From the NCBI GenBank assembly GCA_950295325.1, contig OX485807.1, positions 6,326,501 to 6,390,500 on the forward strand: a DNA stretch of 64,000 nucleotides, given 5' to 3'. The notes under the pieces were generated by a model. The model searched no databases, was not told where the DNA came from, and saw nothing but the letters and a program-made list of their open reading frames with translations. The DNA is from Polytrichum commune. Taxonomy: Eukaryota; Streptophyta; Polytrichopsida; Polytrichales; Polytrichaceae. Shown here piece by piece: positions 52,670 through 64,000 of this stretch (positions within the stretch are counted from its first letter, which is position 1; the number at the start of each line of letters is the position of its first letter). The translations under genes were made by a program, and so were the position numbers.

Positions 52670-52682
52670 TAAGTCTGCGATT

Positions 52683-55600
52683 TTAGTGAACATGCAACAT
52701 AGAATTAGACTTTATAAGAGATAAAATAAATATGCAGTCAACCACACTCTCACAGAAAAAGTACTCATACATCTCCCATGCTGTTGAAGCAAATAGCACA
52801 AGAAGTAGCGTCCAAAAAACCACACCAAATACTATCCCAGTGCATGCAATCTGGAAAAGGGCTGGTTGGAGGTCATGAGAGCGCAGTTTTCCTTTCTGCA
52901 ATGAGCTTCATTGTGCCTTCAGATTCAAGAGTATTTCACAAACGCCAAACAATTTGGCCTCTTGATGTAGTCTAAGTAGCTCCAATGTACATCCACCAAG
53001 ATCTCATATAAGTGCGTGTGAAACCTCTGATATAATTTTCTGGGCGATCAACTTTTGCTGGGTGATCAGGTCATCAATCAATTTAGATGCAAGCCGTGCA
53101 ATAGATATGGCTTTTCAGAGTTTCCGTGTTCTGAGTTTTGTTGATAACTAATCTCTTCCAGAAATGTGCCGTGACCATGTTTGCAAACTTTTGGGTTGTA
53201 TATCAAAGACCCATTCCAATCATCACTTGCCATTTTCAGAGACCCAGTTCCTTTCCCCTTCTGAGACCAGTCATCTTCTACACATGTTGGAGCTGTGGAA
53301 TGGTGAGGATAAATGGACATGGAAGGAGCTACCATTCCAAAGTTCCCAAACAGCCTACCGTCATCTGGGGACATGTTGAGTGGTGGTAAAGGATCACCTG
53401 GGACATTAATTTCTATGCGCGGGGTGCAATAGACCAGGACTGCATGGACCCAAACTAGAATGTTACAAAGAGTCTAAACGACGAATTATTTTTCGCATTG
53501 ACAACTCAACACAAGAAATGGCAACTCAACTCAGCAGGGAATCAGTACAGGGTTAAAAATTTGACTAATAAAGCCATGTTATTGTTGTCCTATAAGCTAT
53601 CCTGCCCCTGTCAACGGTCAACCGTACGGGACCTGTGGAAAGGCGAGGACAAGGGACAATGTAGGACCGTTAACAGGGGCATGTTGAGCGGACGGTGTAG
53701 GATGACCTAAGACATTAATTCCTATGTGCAGGTGCAATGGACCAGAATGGCATGGACCCAAATTAAGATGTTACAAAAAGTCTAAGCGATGTATTCTTTT
53801 TTGCATTGACGACTCAACTCGACATGACAAATGGTGATGAACTTCACTAGGATATCAATGGTAGGTAGAAGAAGTGACTTACAAAGCCATGTTATTGTTG
53901 TTTGGTAAGCCATCCTGAACCAACTATGCTGGCAAGGGTCAGCAACACTACGCTTGCTATCACTGGTGTACAAATCATTAGTAGAGCTTGATCAAGGTTT
54001 GGCCTTGTGATTTCAGGCACAATAAGGCTACCATACTTCACCAAAATTGCACCTGCAACACATCCTACACTGAGCTTTCCAAAGTATCTCAGCTCTCCCT
54101 GCCAAAGAACACACACAACACCCTCAGTGCTCAATCAAATACACATTACTATCCTAACATAGCCCACAAGCATTCCCACAAATAAATTCGAGCCTTGTTC
54201 CATTTCGGGACATTGGTTTGGAAAGCCCCATAAATATTTATAACTCAAATGTAGTATTTCTTGTGTTTACTCGTAGTTGCATGTCTTTTATTTTCTTTGG
54301 TTATTTCATCGCTTCTTTCATACCTTCGCTTTTTCCTTGGAGCATACTCATATTGAGATTCGACGGGAAAGTTATTTTGATTCAATAAATTTATATTGAA
54401 TTGAGAGTTTAAAAAAGACACTGGAACTTACTAGAGTTATTGTGAATACAATGTATATGAGGGCAAGCAAGACCCAAGGAATGTACAAGGTAGGGATGGA
54501 AGGGAGAGAGACAAGGAAGGAGGAGAGGATGGGAGGAAGATTTTACTTTTTTTTATTACATTATATGTAGTCATCTTTCCATTGAGGTGGCACTTATATA
54601 AAATTGTCCTTTTTCTCCATTTTCATGAGATATTGTGAAGGGACTCTACTATTAAAAGTAGAGGTGAACAAGTATTGCTACAATACATTCCGCACACAAA
54701 ATTCTTTTTAGGGCATGACCACATGTTGTAAACCAAACACTAACATCAAGGGGTGTTACATCGAGTAACTTTAATTTAGAGGAGTGTACGCCTTCAATAT
54801 GTTTCACACATTCATTCAATATGAGCACTTCAAGATGTAGGTTCCATGGATCAAAATCACAAGGCTCCTCTATATAGAAAAAAAGTTGAAGCTCAGAATT
54901 CTGTTCGATAAGAGATCGTGAAATATGGATTGTTGATTCCATTATGGAGGAGTTGAAACTCTCCCCTTTTCGAGTTGCATTTTGAAGGGGTGGAAGAGTT
55001 TAAAGGGACGAGAGCACCTCTAATTCAATGATATGAAGAACAATGGGTGACTACTTTGTTAAAATTGCCAATAAGCTGCCCGCATTGTTAAAATTCAACT
55101 TTAAATTGGCAGCATGAGTTCAGAGGTGTCTGTAATGGCAACGAGTGGGGAGGCTCTTGACATGTAGTCCAAGTCCAATTATTATGGTCACAGTACTTGC
55201 ACTCTTATGTTCCAAAACCTCTGTGTATGATGAGACTCTAACTGTATAAACACACGAACTGCATGCTCGAATATGCGTAGGTTTTGCAATCCGTCCTCCT
55301 CTGAGATGTGTAAATGCATTTGGAATTTTCAGTATCAATGGAGTTGCATATGAAACAAAATGCAACTCACAAGATAATATTGTCTCACCACAAAAACGGA
55401 CTTCTCCCGGTGGTACTAAATCGCTCATTCGCCTCCCCCATTCACATCGGCGTGCTAAATTGCCAGATTTCTGTTGCCAGGGACTGAGAAATTCAACGAA
55501 ATCCACAAGGGAAATTTACATAATTTGTTGCGAAACTCCAATCATAAAACGAGTTGTCTTACCGGGGAATTCAAGAACTCCGGTTCCTTCGTGTCCCGTT

Positions 55601-55832
55601 GATCTTCACCAGCTGAAGCGCGAGCTGAGCACACCTGCTGCTGCTGCTTCCTAGTACTCCTCTTCAAATCCGACCGCCGTCGCCATTCTCCTCCAAAACG
55701 CAAGCAAGATGTGTTGAGAAAGTTGCAGCAAATTCCAGAAGGGCGGAGGGAGACGCGGGCGAGAAATGGAATGGTGAGTGGCGAGGCGCTAGGGTTACAT
55801 AAGAGACTCCCGGTCGCCATAGCCACGGCCAT
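52683..55832 (-). CDS. Probable plastid-targeted membrane protein, three exons
   Basis: I do not recognise the family. Exon 1 (55,832-55,563) codes for 90 residues. The ATG sits in a strong plant context (GCAGCCATGGCC); another ATG eight codons upstream is less likely. Residues 1-70 are rich in Ser, Arg, Leu and Ala and poor in acid, like a chloroplast transit peptide, with VCSARA as a possible cleavage region. Exon 2 (54,098 to about 53,921) starts after a clear TTGGCAG acceptor with GELRYFGKLSVG. It holds two likely membrane spans, about residues 99-116 and 128-150. Exon 3 (about 52,891-52,683) adds a third span (about 158-185) and ends at TAA. Phases agree (0 and 1) and give about 218 residues. 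The exon 2 donor (GTTCAG) is weak. A GTATGAG donor at about residue 190 could hide a last exon. The product probably lies in a plastid membrane; function unknown. Confidence 0.65.
53370..53925. repeat. Tandem duplication in intron 2
   Basis: About 230 bases at 53,370-53,600 recur at 53,685-53,925, a 309-base shift. Shared blocks include ACATTAATT, ATGGACCCAAA, CATTGAC and AAAGCCATGTTATTGTTG. The second copy overlaps the 3' end of exon 2 and its donor, so a decayed copy of the exon border lies at about 53,575-53,615. The units belong to the same family as the 176-bp array upstream of the gene. Confidence 0.75.
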
Positions 55833-56399
55833 GGCTGCCAAGCACGCACAACGCACACTGAGTTACTGCAAGCCTCGCCCTTCGCCTTCGCAGATTCTGA
55901 TTTTCCTGAATTTTCCAACTAACAATTGTGTAGAAAGTGGATAAAGGATGATCATCACAAGGTGGATGGGTCTTAAATGGTTATTTTTTTCTTTTTCTTT
56001 TTTAATTTTTAATTTTTTTAATCTCCGACTAGCCCACTTCTCATAGGATGAGTATGAAACATGCGATTAGTATGAGATGTTAGCAAATCCAAATCGAGGC
56101 CGTAGCCACTTTCTTCATGATTTTTGCAGCTCACATGATTATCTTATTCATTGTTAAATAGTAGATTCTTGTGCTCGTTAAAATGATCATAGAGGGCACC
56201 TCTCAATTATTGTGATTGTTGAACTTAGAATGATTGTCATATTTTGAAGGCGCAATCCAAGCTCTTTTTAAACACATGTCTTTTGGGTGTCCATTCTTTG
56301 AGTCATACCAAACTAGATACTATTCAAAATAGATCTCAAATTAAGATAAGCAACCGAATTAGGCACGTCTACCCTAAATACGTTTTGGCAACCTATGGC
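55833..56399. other. 5' flank of the plastid-protein gene
   Basis: Upstream of the start codon the first 100 bases are rich in C and G on the coding strand, then AT-rich. A block at about 55,965-56,160 matches dispersed repeats at 2585-2640 and 3488-3600. No TATA box could be assigned with confidence. Confidence 0.4.
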
Positions 56400-57320
56400 A
56401 AGGGTAAGTGGGCACCAAAGTGCAATAGCATGCTCAAAGTTTCAGAATAGTTGGCTGTCGATGGCGGCTTGTTGAACAGATAGTTCAAATTCATATGAGG
56501 GCGGGCGGGTGCTGATGTAGTCACCATTCCAAGCTTCCAAAATGGTTGATTGCCGGATGGTTGCACATTGAATAGATTGTTGGGACATTCAATCATATGC
56601 ATGGGTGCAACAGGGTGGGATGGCATGAGTTCAAACTAATCGACTATATAATTTGGAAGGATTGAACGACGAAGGTGCATTGGCGCTAACGTTCAACCTT
56701 TTTGAAACCATCGGCCATTGCCAACAACATGTTGGACAGATGGTGCAAAAACGGTCCAACACATTGATTCTTATGCATAGGTGCAACATGCTAGGACGGG
56801 ACAAGCCCAAACTAAAGTCTATTCTACACCTAGGACAGGGAGAGGACCTAGATGTTAATATGTCACTGTTCCAAATTTCCAAAACAGACAACCATCGATG
56901 TTGGAATGTTGAGTGGATAATGTGCTAATGACCTAGCACATTAATTCGTTCACACATGTGCAATAGCCTAATCATTGTAATATACACTTTGGATAGGTGA
57001 ATAGTGAGGATTGCCGTTCCAAATTGGCTATGACGCAATTGCAATTCCAAATTCTCAAAACAATTGCCCATCAACAACATTATCTTGAGTAGACGGCGTG
57101 GGGATGACCTTGGACATCATTTCATATGCATGGTTGCAATAGGTTGGGATAGCACAACCAAACTAATTATATATATATTAGGTTGGGGTGTGGTAATTGG
57201 GTTTCACATAAAATTTATGAAGTTGTTGGAATTTTTGAAAGACTTGCAATGTGGGAAACGTACAAAGATACAAACTTCATGCACATGTTAATCATTCACG
57301 AATGGCATGGATTTAAATTC
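56400..57320. repeat. Satellite-like tandem array, 176-177 bp period
   Basis: The anchor ACATTNAWTC followed by a GCAT...GGTGCAA block starts at 56,585, 56,761, 56,938 and 57,114, giving periods of 176, 177 and 176. Each unit also has a CCATTCCAAR..TTCCAAAA-type block and a GGGATGGCATGR.CCAAACT-type block. Partial units extend to about 56,400 and 57,320. Identity between units is moderate, so the array is old. Confidence 0.75.
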
Positions 57321-58974
57321 TCGTTTAGTTGAAGTTAAAGTGTGGGCACTTCCAACTCCACAAATGCTTTTGGCTATTAGATGAAATCGGAGATTGTCTC
57401 ATGTTGGTAGCGATTACGAATAGTAGAGAAGCAAAATGTACTTTGATTTAGGTCAAAGTGAAGATTCTCCTTTCCTTTAAATGATCACATAGGCTCTCCC
57501 AATTTGTGTTAAATATTGAACCTAAGGTAGAGGGTGCTATAACCAAGACCTATGCACGCTTCTTATTCTGTAACCAAAACACACCTTAAACCGTCCAAAT
57601 GTCTCTAGCGCAAAGTGGAACCAAATTTAGATGAAAAGTGGGATGGGTTTGGGAGAATGTGATAGTTGGTTTTGAGCAAAAGTGGGATTGGATTTGGGCA
57701 AGCTCTGGAACACAACTAGAGGTGGGTTACTTATATGTTTTCTTTTGTTAAGATCTTGCATGCAAAAGTTGAGGACTCAAATGATTTTATTGGTTAGAGA
57801 GTTGGTTTCAATACACGAATAGTTTGGGCAAACGATGTGGACGATTTTGGAAGAAAGCAAAGTTGACTTTTGGCCCCCTTTCGGCGAAAAAAGGGGGCAG
57901 TTTTGGGCAAGTGTCAAGATGTTTTTGGGAGCTATTAAATGGAGAAAGTGTTGGGGGTCTAGGTAGGGATTTAGGAAGTTAAGGGCGAGTGACTTCAAAA
58001 TTTTGTAGTATATTCATATGATGTGCAATTGTTTTTATCTTGGTTTCTACCATGCCTAAGCTAATTTGCTAAGCCAATTATGCATACCACTATCCCAAAT
58101 GGACTTCAAATATAAGCTAATGGTTAACAAACTATGAGAGCATGCATAGTCTAATCTCAGTAAGAGGGGATCTATTTTGTTGAGTCCATTCTTAACTCCA
58201 AGCCTTGCCATATAACACTCAAATATAGGTGTTCACTTAAGAGGAGTGCTCATATAAGGTCCACCTCGTACCAACACACAAAATGCTTACTGCTGTCCTC
58301 AATTTGTAATCTAGCTATGGTTACTGTCAGTGTCTTAAACTAGTTCGCATCTTCACTCAATCCTAATTTACCCACAGATATTCGATGAAATCAACACCAA
58401 AGGATCTATGCTACCAAACTACCCGAACAGACTACCTTATTATGCAAATCCGGATTGTGCTGTATGTAACTTGGATGGACTTCAAGAGCTTAAAGATGAT
58501 TCAGTCAGTATGCACAAATACAGTAATCCCAATGCTTGGCCAATTTCCCTAAAAAAAGCTACAATTAAAAACGACAAGGAAATGATGAACCACTTACTAA
58601 GTGTCAAAGGTTCTGGAATATGGTTTATCTCTTAGATGGCCTTAGAAGGCCACATGATGGAAAATACTGGCTTGTTGTTGACCTCCTTTTCTCCCCCCTA
58701 CATTTTTACTAACAAAACCTAGAACTCCCCTCTCACCAGAGCACATTGCAACTTGAGATTACACATAAACTCTCTTTTTTCAGAGATTGGATGGTTGTTT
58801 CCCAGGCTCCTGCCTGCTTCCCCAACTAACAAACCTCAGTCAGCTGAGCAATGTCGTATTCTACAATACCTGAAGGAATCAATCACGGATTCACTTCACA
58901 GACATATAGCAGCAATCACTTGAAGGTTGGTACCCCTCAAGCTTTGCACTGGCAATAAATATGAAATCTATGAC
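57321..58974. other. Spacer between the array and OLA1
   Basis: It contains the OLA1 3' untranslated region at its right end. A plus-strand open frame runs about 58,339-58,635 and is preceded by an acceptor-like TTTACCCACAG; it is discussed as a finding, not called as a gene. Confidence 0.4.
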
Positions 58975-61900
58975 CTACTTTTTGCCACCGGCGGTCACAT
59001 TGAACTTGAAGAAAATAATGTCTCCATCTTGCACAACGTAGTTCTTTCCTTCTTGTTTGTACTTTCCAGCAGCCTACAATCAGACACAATTGCCGTTAGA
59101 ACTGCCTTGCCACAAAAGATTGTTTAAAGGTCTTATGAAGTCCTTCATCCAAGATTCCACATAAATATGCTTTGTATTAAGAAAACTAACCCTGAAGTAG
59201 CTAGCATCCTACCTTGAATCTCTAACTGTACAAAAACTGAAACTAAAAGCCATTCTAATCATAAGATGGTAACATGACATGGAGAGAGGGCGATGATTAA
59301 GAAATAGGTCCATTTTCTCACCTTAACTGCCCCCTCGCTCCCAAGCTCCTTTAAGTCATCAAACTTCATGACCTGGAAAACAAAGAAATATGTCATTAAC
59401 ACCTAAACAACTTTTACAATTTTATTCCTTGTAAAAGTCAAGAGTGTCCAAAGTATTCCACTAAAACAAGAGACCCTTCAATCAGACACACCAACACAAA
59501 AGCGTTCAGAAACCCATAGTAGTGAAAATAGGCAGAAATTTGCTCAATTTTCTGAATGGGATCTTGATCCATCAGACCAGACAATGCACATGAATTAAAT
59601 CGTTAAGTATATACCTCAGCACAGATGAATCCACGTTCAAAGTCAGTATGGATGGCTCCTGCTGCTTGAGGCGCCTTTGATTGCTTGCGAATTTGCCAGC
59701 ACTTCACCTGCAATGACATCCAACCAGGTCCATCTTAGCATATTTATTTCTAAACACGTAATAAAGCTAAGACGGGTGCCCCTTGTTCCTTGACATGGCT
59801 GAGGTCCACAGTCAAATGCCAAGTTAATTCTCCACATGCCACTTTGTTCTTGAGCAGGTCCCAGTTATTAGCCCTAAAATCTCGCAAAAGCCCCCATGGG
59901 GCTTTAAAGACAAGAAAAGTAAAATTTCTGTCGATAAATTCATCTTTACTCATTTCTTAGAGAAGTACAGCAGCCCTTATCCTTCAAATGAGGTTCTCCA
60001 ATTGAAGTAATAAGTTGCAATCTAGTATTTATAGCCGCCATTTTTACACATAATTGTGTTTTTTCAATCCTTCCAACTATGTTGTACATAGGTTAGTTTT
60101 GACCTTGGGACACAATTTCATTATATAATACCTTGCTACAAATTGTTTATGAATATTTGATATCAAAATTTTACACATGGTTCTATGCCAGATCAGGATG
60201 TTGTATGGATGTGATCTTTATGTGATTTGTAACAACTTCTTTTGTAGGTGTACACAACATTCCAACATTGTAAGTTGTTCATCTTAGGTCATCAAAATTT
60301 TCAAGAAATACCCTTTGACCTGTAAGAGTTAAGGTATCCTGAAGTTGCATGCTTATCAGTAGTAACTTAAATACATTTGTCCAGTTCAATTTCAGCAAGT
60401 TGCAGTTGCATGTATAATTTCCAACAAACTGCAGCAAAATGATGAGTATGGACATGTTTGAAGGCTCCAGCGATTTACCTCATCAGCTCCTGCTGTGAAG
60501 AAGTAGATCAGGTTGATAGCTGCAAAACCTGTCTTGATGATTTTGGGCAATGCACTGTGTACCCACTCATGTAAGGATCAATATTGAACTCCAGAGAACC
60601 TTCTGAATTATGAAACCCTCATCCTCACACAAACATGACAATACACTCTAGACACCAAACCTCTTTTGTTTAAGAGCAATGGCAAAGAGCTATATTTACT
60701 ATAGATACTACAGGGCATGGATCACCTCAAAAGCATATTTAAAACCTCATATGGAGAGGAGGCTAAAATAATGCACACCTGATGAGTTCCTTCTCTTTGC
60801 AATATACTTGTACTTCATCTGCAGGCATGTCTGCCAGTTTCTGTTCCAACACACCGCTGAAGGGAATCAAAGCACCACCTCCATGCTCCTGCACCCTGTG
60901 AAGTTGTTGGTTACAAATTAGGGGTGATCGACATTACAATCTTTTGTAACCTATAAATTGATGTCACGCAGTTGTTTGTATCACAACACCTTCGAATGAC
61001 CCAAATGAAAGTATAACTAATATCACGTACATTGTCTCTTGTTGTCAAACAGAATCAACAAATTCTAAAACTTGCTCAAGGATATTTTTTATGGGACTTC
61101 AATGAGTCATATGCCTGTAAGTCAGGATGCACCAAACTTGAGTAATTCAAAATTTGAAATATACCAGGCATGGATCTTAGGTAGCCATTTGTTCTTCTTC
61201 CGTTGATAGTCCTTCTCTGTCATATTGACCTGTATCAAACGAAATGATACTACTCTTGAGCTTGAAACAGTAATAAGAGGACCATAATCAATGTATACTT
61301 GGCCACTTCATGAGCACTTGGTTTGGGATTAGTGAGGTGCAAGTATGAGAAGGCAACAGGTTCAAACTTCAGATTGTGAATTTTTATTGCCATATGTATT
61401 ACAATCAAAACAATATGCCTATACAGTAAATCTGAAATCATACAGAGCCCTACTTCAGCACAACTCCTCAAAATCAGCTTGAATAGAAGACCTTCATCAC
61501 CTTCAAAATTTCACAACAGGCTATCAAGCTGAATATGTAATATACTCCAGGATCTCATGTACACTAGTAATTGGTGAACCTAATATATTGAGGTGTTCAG
61601 AATGCCTTCATTTTGGGAATAAAACGGCCAATGTTTTATAGGTATTGGTATTAAGGCTAGACAGCATTCTGAAAACAGGAACAGAACATACCAAGTAGAC
61701 AACAGGCTTTGCTGACAGCAACTGAAAGCTGTTCATGATCTCAATTTCAGCAGTTTTCCAGTCACCAAGTCTCACATCCTTCCCCTCCTTCAACCACTCA
61801 TGCACCTATTCCCACCTTGTACATCAGAACTAGTATCTCATACAAGACAAGTTCAGTGAATATGAAGAGGAAAAGGTCTCCAAGGTTATAAAAGGTCAAG

Positions 61901-63489
61901 TGGAAGTAAATATCTAAAACATATTATGACAAAATTCATGGACATAGAACTAACAACATATATCAGATTTAATTTTTATAAATTCTTCTTTGAGTACTTG
62001 AGAAAAAGACAACACTCACACACGAAGGTGACCAAAGGTGCAGTCAGGAGTCTATGAAGTTAACCCTTCCAAGAGATCAAAAAGCACTTAAACTTCTACT
62101 TGTATCAAAAACAACAGACTCTGGAATCTCAAAAAATGCAGTGGGGATTGAATGTCATTCTGTCATTGGCCTAAATACCACCGATAAAGGAATCATCTAC
62201 TACAATCACTACAATCCTGCTTTCTTGTTAGCTGACCTTTTGACAGCACTCCATTTCAATTTTATGCTCCTTGGCATTACTGCGCTTCAAAACCTTTTCT
62301 AGGTCTTCAATTTTCCTGTCCATGAACTCAATATCCTGCAACAAAACCATAGAAGCAGCTAAGTAACCATGCATGATAAGTATGGAAAAAACACGAACAC
62401 AAGCACAAGTACTCACACAAGTAGAGACACAAACCCCAGTAATAATACGCACAGGAATCAAATCAAAAGAGACGTTAGGGTTCAAAATGATGACAAACCC
62501 ATGCAAATTGCATTGTAAAAGTTGAACAAATTACCTTGAGACGCAACTCCTGAGTGATGATGTCCAGATCTCTGATGGGATCAACAGTGTCCTCAACATG
62601 AGTCACCTCTGGGTCATCAAAAGCTCCTGGTCATATGCAGAAAACAAGAAAGCCTTGCCATGGTCAGTTGGGTTTAAGATATGATGGTCTCCATAAAAAC
62701 ACTGCTAAACTGATAGGATGAGATGCCAGAAATCCTTGAGACTGACAGGAATCTCAGTGGAACAGTAATGATTTAAAAAGGTTTTGAATTTACTCAGGAC
62801 ATGGAAGATGCCGTCCACGGCTCTAATGTGTGACAAGAAAGCGTTTCCCAGCCCCTGGCCTTCGTTGGCACCACGAACTAAGCCAGCAATGTCGTTAATC
62901 TCAAGAAATGCAGCCACCTGCATCTCATATTCGAAACATCAGAATCATTTTTTTGGTTACGACTGTTTTCATCATTACACTAAACCATTATAGATTTTTA
63001 CAAACAAACATTCAGTAAAAATGAGAGTGATAGATATGAAGCTGAATGCTAGGCAGGCACCTTCTTCACGAAAGATAACAGATAGATTTCTAAGGGGAAA
63101 CCGGTGAAGTAGAAATTGGACAGCAAATCCAACCACAAGCCCAATCCTTTTCAGAACTTGAAAATTTGGAGCCAACTTTTGCAGTTCACTCATGGATAAA
63201 GAGTTTGTCAATACTTCAGCCAGCACAGAGCACGTGAATCTGAAGTATTATGTTGCACCATTACATACCACATCACTGTATGTGTAAGCAACATTAGCTT
63301 AGAATGAGTGAGATTCCACACCTCACTCTTGGGCTTGAAGAGCTGACACAGCCAATCAAAACGCTCATCCGGCACGTACACACGAGCTTCGTTAGGCTCG
63401 ATTGTGCAAAAGGGGAAGTTCATGGCAGGAATGGAGAGCTTGGTGAGAGTGTTGAACAATGTTGATTTCCCAACATTTGGAAGTCCGAC
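58975..63489 (-). CDS. OLA1: Obg-like ATPase 1 (YchF/OLA1), 5' end beyond window
   Basis: A P-loop ATPase of the YchF branch of Obg-like proteins, cytosolic, linked in eukaryotes to translation and stress responses. Eleven exons are visible: 63,489-63,322; 62,917-62,794; 62,626-62,535; 62,335-62,237; 61,805-61,692; 61,229-61,165; 60,895-60,779; 60,554-60,479; 59,707-59,615; 59,372-59,322; 59,073-58,975. All have GT-AG borders and matching phases, coding 365 residues to TAG. With the usual 29 residues of the missing first exon the protein would be 394, the usual plant length. Seen: P-loop GLPNVGKST, switch DIAGLVRGA, and NMTE in place of the GTPase NKxD, which in this family favours ATP. A helical segment follows DIEFMDRK, and the C-terminal TGS domain runs from about [10 protein letters not shown]. 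No break or missing key residue. Intron 1 continues past position 64,000. Confidence 0.96.
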
Positions 63490-64000
63490 CTGCACACAAG
63501 AAGCCAATCGTCAGTGCCAACTTACACTGATCTTTAATTCAACCCTGAGCAATTCAGCACCAACCTGGACGTTCTATGGCCACAGAATGCACACAAAACT
63601 GAAAATTCTCTAACACACAGCCCATGTGAGGAGGGGCGAAGTCATTGTTGCACTAAAAGTCGATCCCGAGCATGGACTTTTTCATAAACCTTGAAGGATA
63701 TAATTTTCCAGGTAAACAACTTCTGCGAAAATTTTGTCTACATCATCTATGCTTACAAGGGCATGAGTTTTAAGGGAATAAACGCCTACAAGTCCATTCG
63801 ACAACAAATTCCACTGTATAGCTAACAACGAAACACAGCTAAACCCAGTAACATTACTGCGCATACAATTGTGACATCACTCATGATAGTCACAGATACC
63901 ACTTTTTCCTCGTATAAAAGATTCGAACCTCTCTCAAAAAGGAATGAAATTCCAATTACTGCCAACCTTGTACATATGATAATAAATCCCTTAAACAAGC
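63490..64000 (-). other. Intron 1 of OLA1 (partial)
   Basis: The acceptor TGTGTGCAG ends at 63,490. No sequence coding for the expected N-terminal residues is seen up to the right edge, so the first coding exon lies outside the window. Confidence 0.8.

Noticed and set aside
54652-54942. Minus-strand frame of 96 codons in the same intron
   Set aside because: No domain recognised and no supported link to other exons; likely chance or repeat-derived.
55120-55506. Minus-strand frame of 128 codons in intron 1 of the plastid-protein gene
   Set aside because: Joining it to exon 1 or exon 2 needs poor splice sites, whereas exon 1 and exon 2 join directly in phase. The reading has no recognised motif.

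Overview
This window looks like nuclear DNA from a flowering plant. Two genes near the right end have GT-AG introns and plant-type proteins. One of them is a complete match, exon by exon, to the plant form of the Obg-like ATPase OLA1. A short plant-type telomere motif (TTTAGGG) is present. The rest is AT-rich, gene-poor sequence dense with miniature inverted-repeat elements (MITEs), a SINE, a decayed LINE and many microsatellites. The species cannot be named from the sequence. Nothing bacterial, viral or CRISPR-like is seen.

Layout. From 1 to about 52.6 kb I find no intact gene; open frames there are short and lack recognisable domains. That stretch is a patchwork of repeats. Several families end in GGGCC or a similar terminus and sit between 3-bp TNA duplications, as PIF/Harbinger (Tourist-like) elements do. 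Family A (terminus GGGCCGGTTTACACC) has five copies: 1.1, 20.4, 37.5, 49.7 and 52.1 kb. Family B has two copies (13.0 and 28.2 kb), family C three (14.95, 15.46 and 18.9 kb) and family D one (5.56 kb). Family E, with a GGTRTGC-type terminus, lies at 2.1, 13.75, 14.3, 33.75 and 34.3 kb. A non-autonomous hAT-like element with an 8-bp duplication is nested inside the family B copy at 28.4-29.1 kb. A tRNA-type SINE with a 12-bp target duplication lies at 19.55-19.92 kb, and a dead LINE reverse-transcriptase tail at about 35.0-35.7 kb. A degenerate 25-bp tandem array with many TTCTAGAA palindromes lies at 29.7-30.3 kb.

From 52.7 kb to the right edge the window is genic, all on the minus strand. 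First comes a three-exon gene (52,683-55,832) for a probable plastid-targeted protein with about three membrane spans, family not recognised. Its stop codon lies 11 bases from a family A element. A tandem repeat with a 176-177 bp period lies just upstream of it, with related units in its second intron. Then comes OLA1 (58,975-63,489 and beyond), with eleven coding exons visible and the first coding exon beyond the right edge.

The two genes show no functional link; they are simply neighbours. I found no convincing new multi-gene system. The most unusual structures are the tandem arrays, the nested transposons and the unassigned plastid membrane protein.
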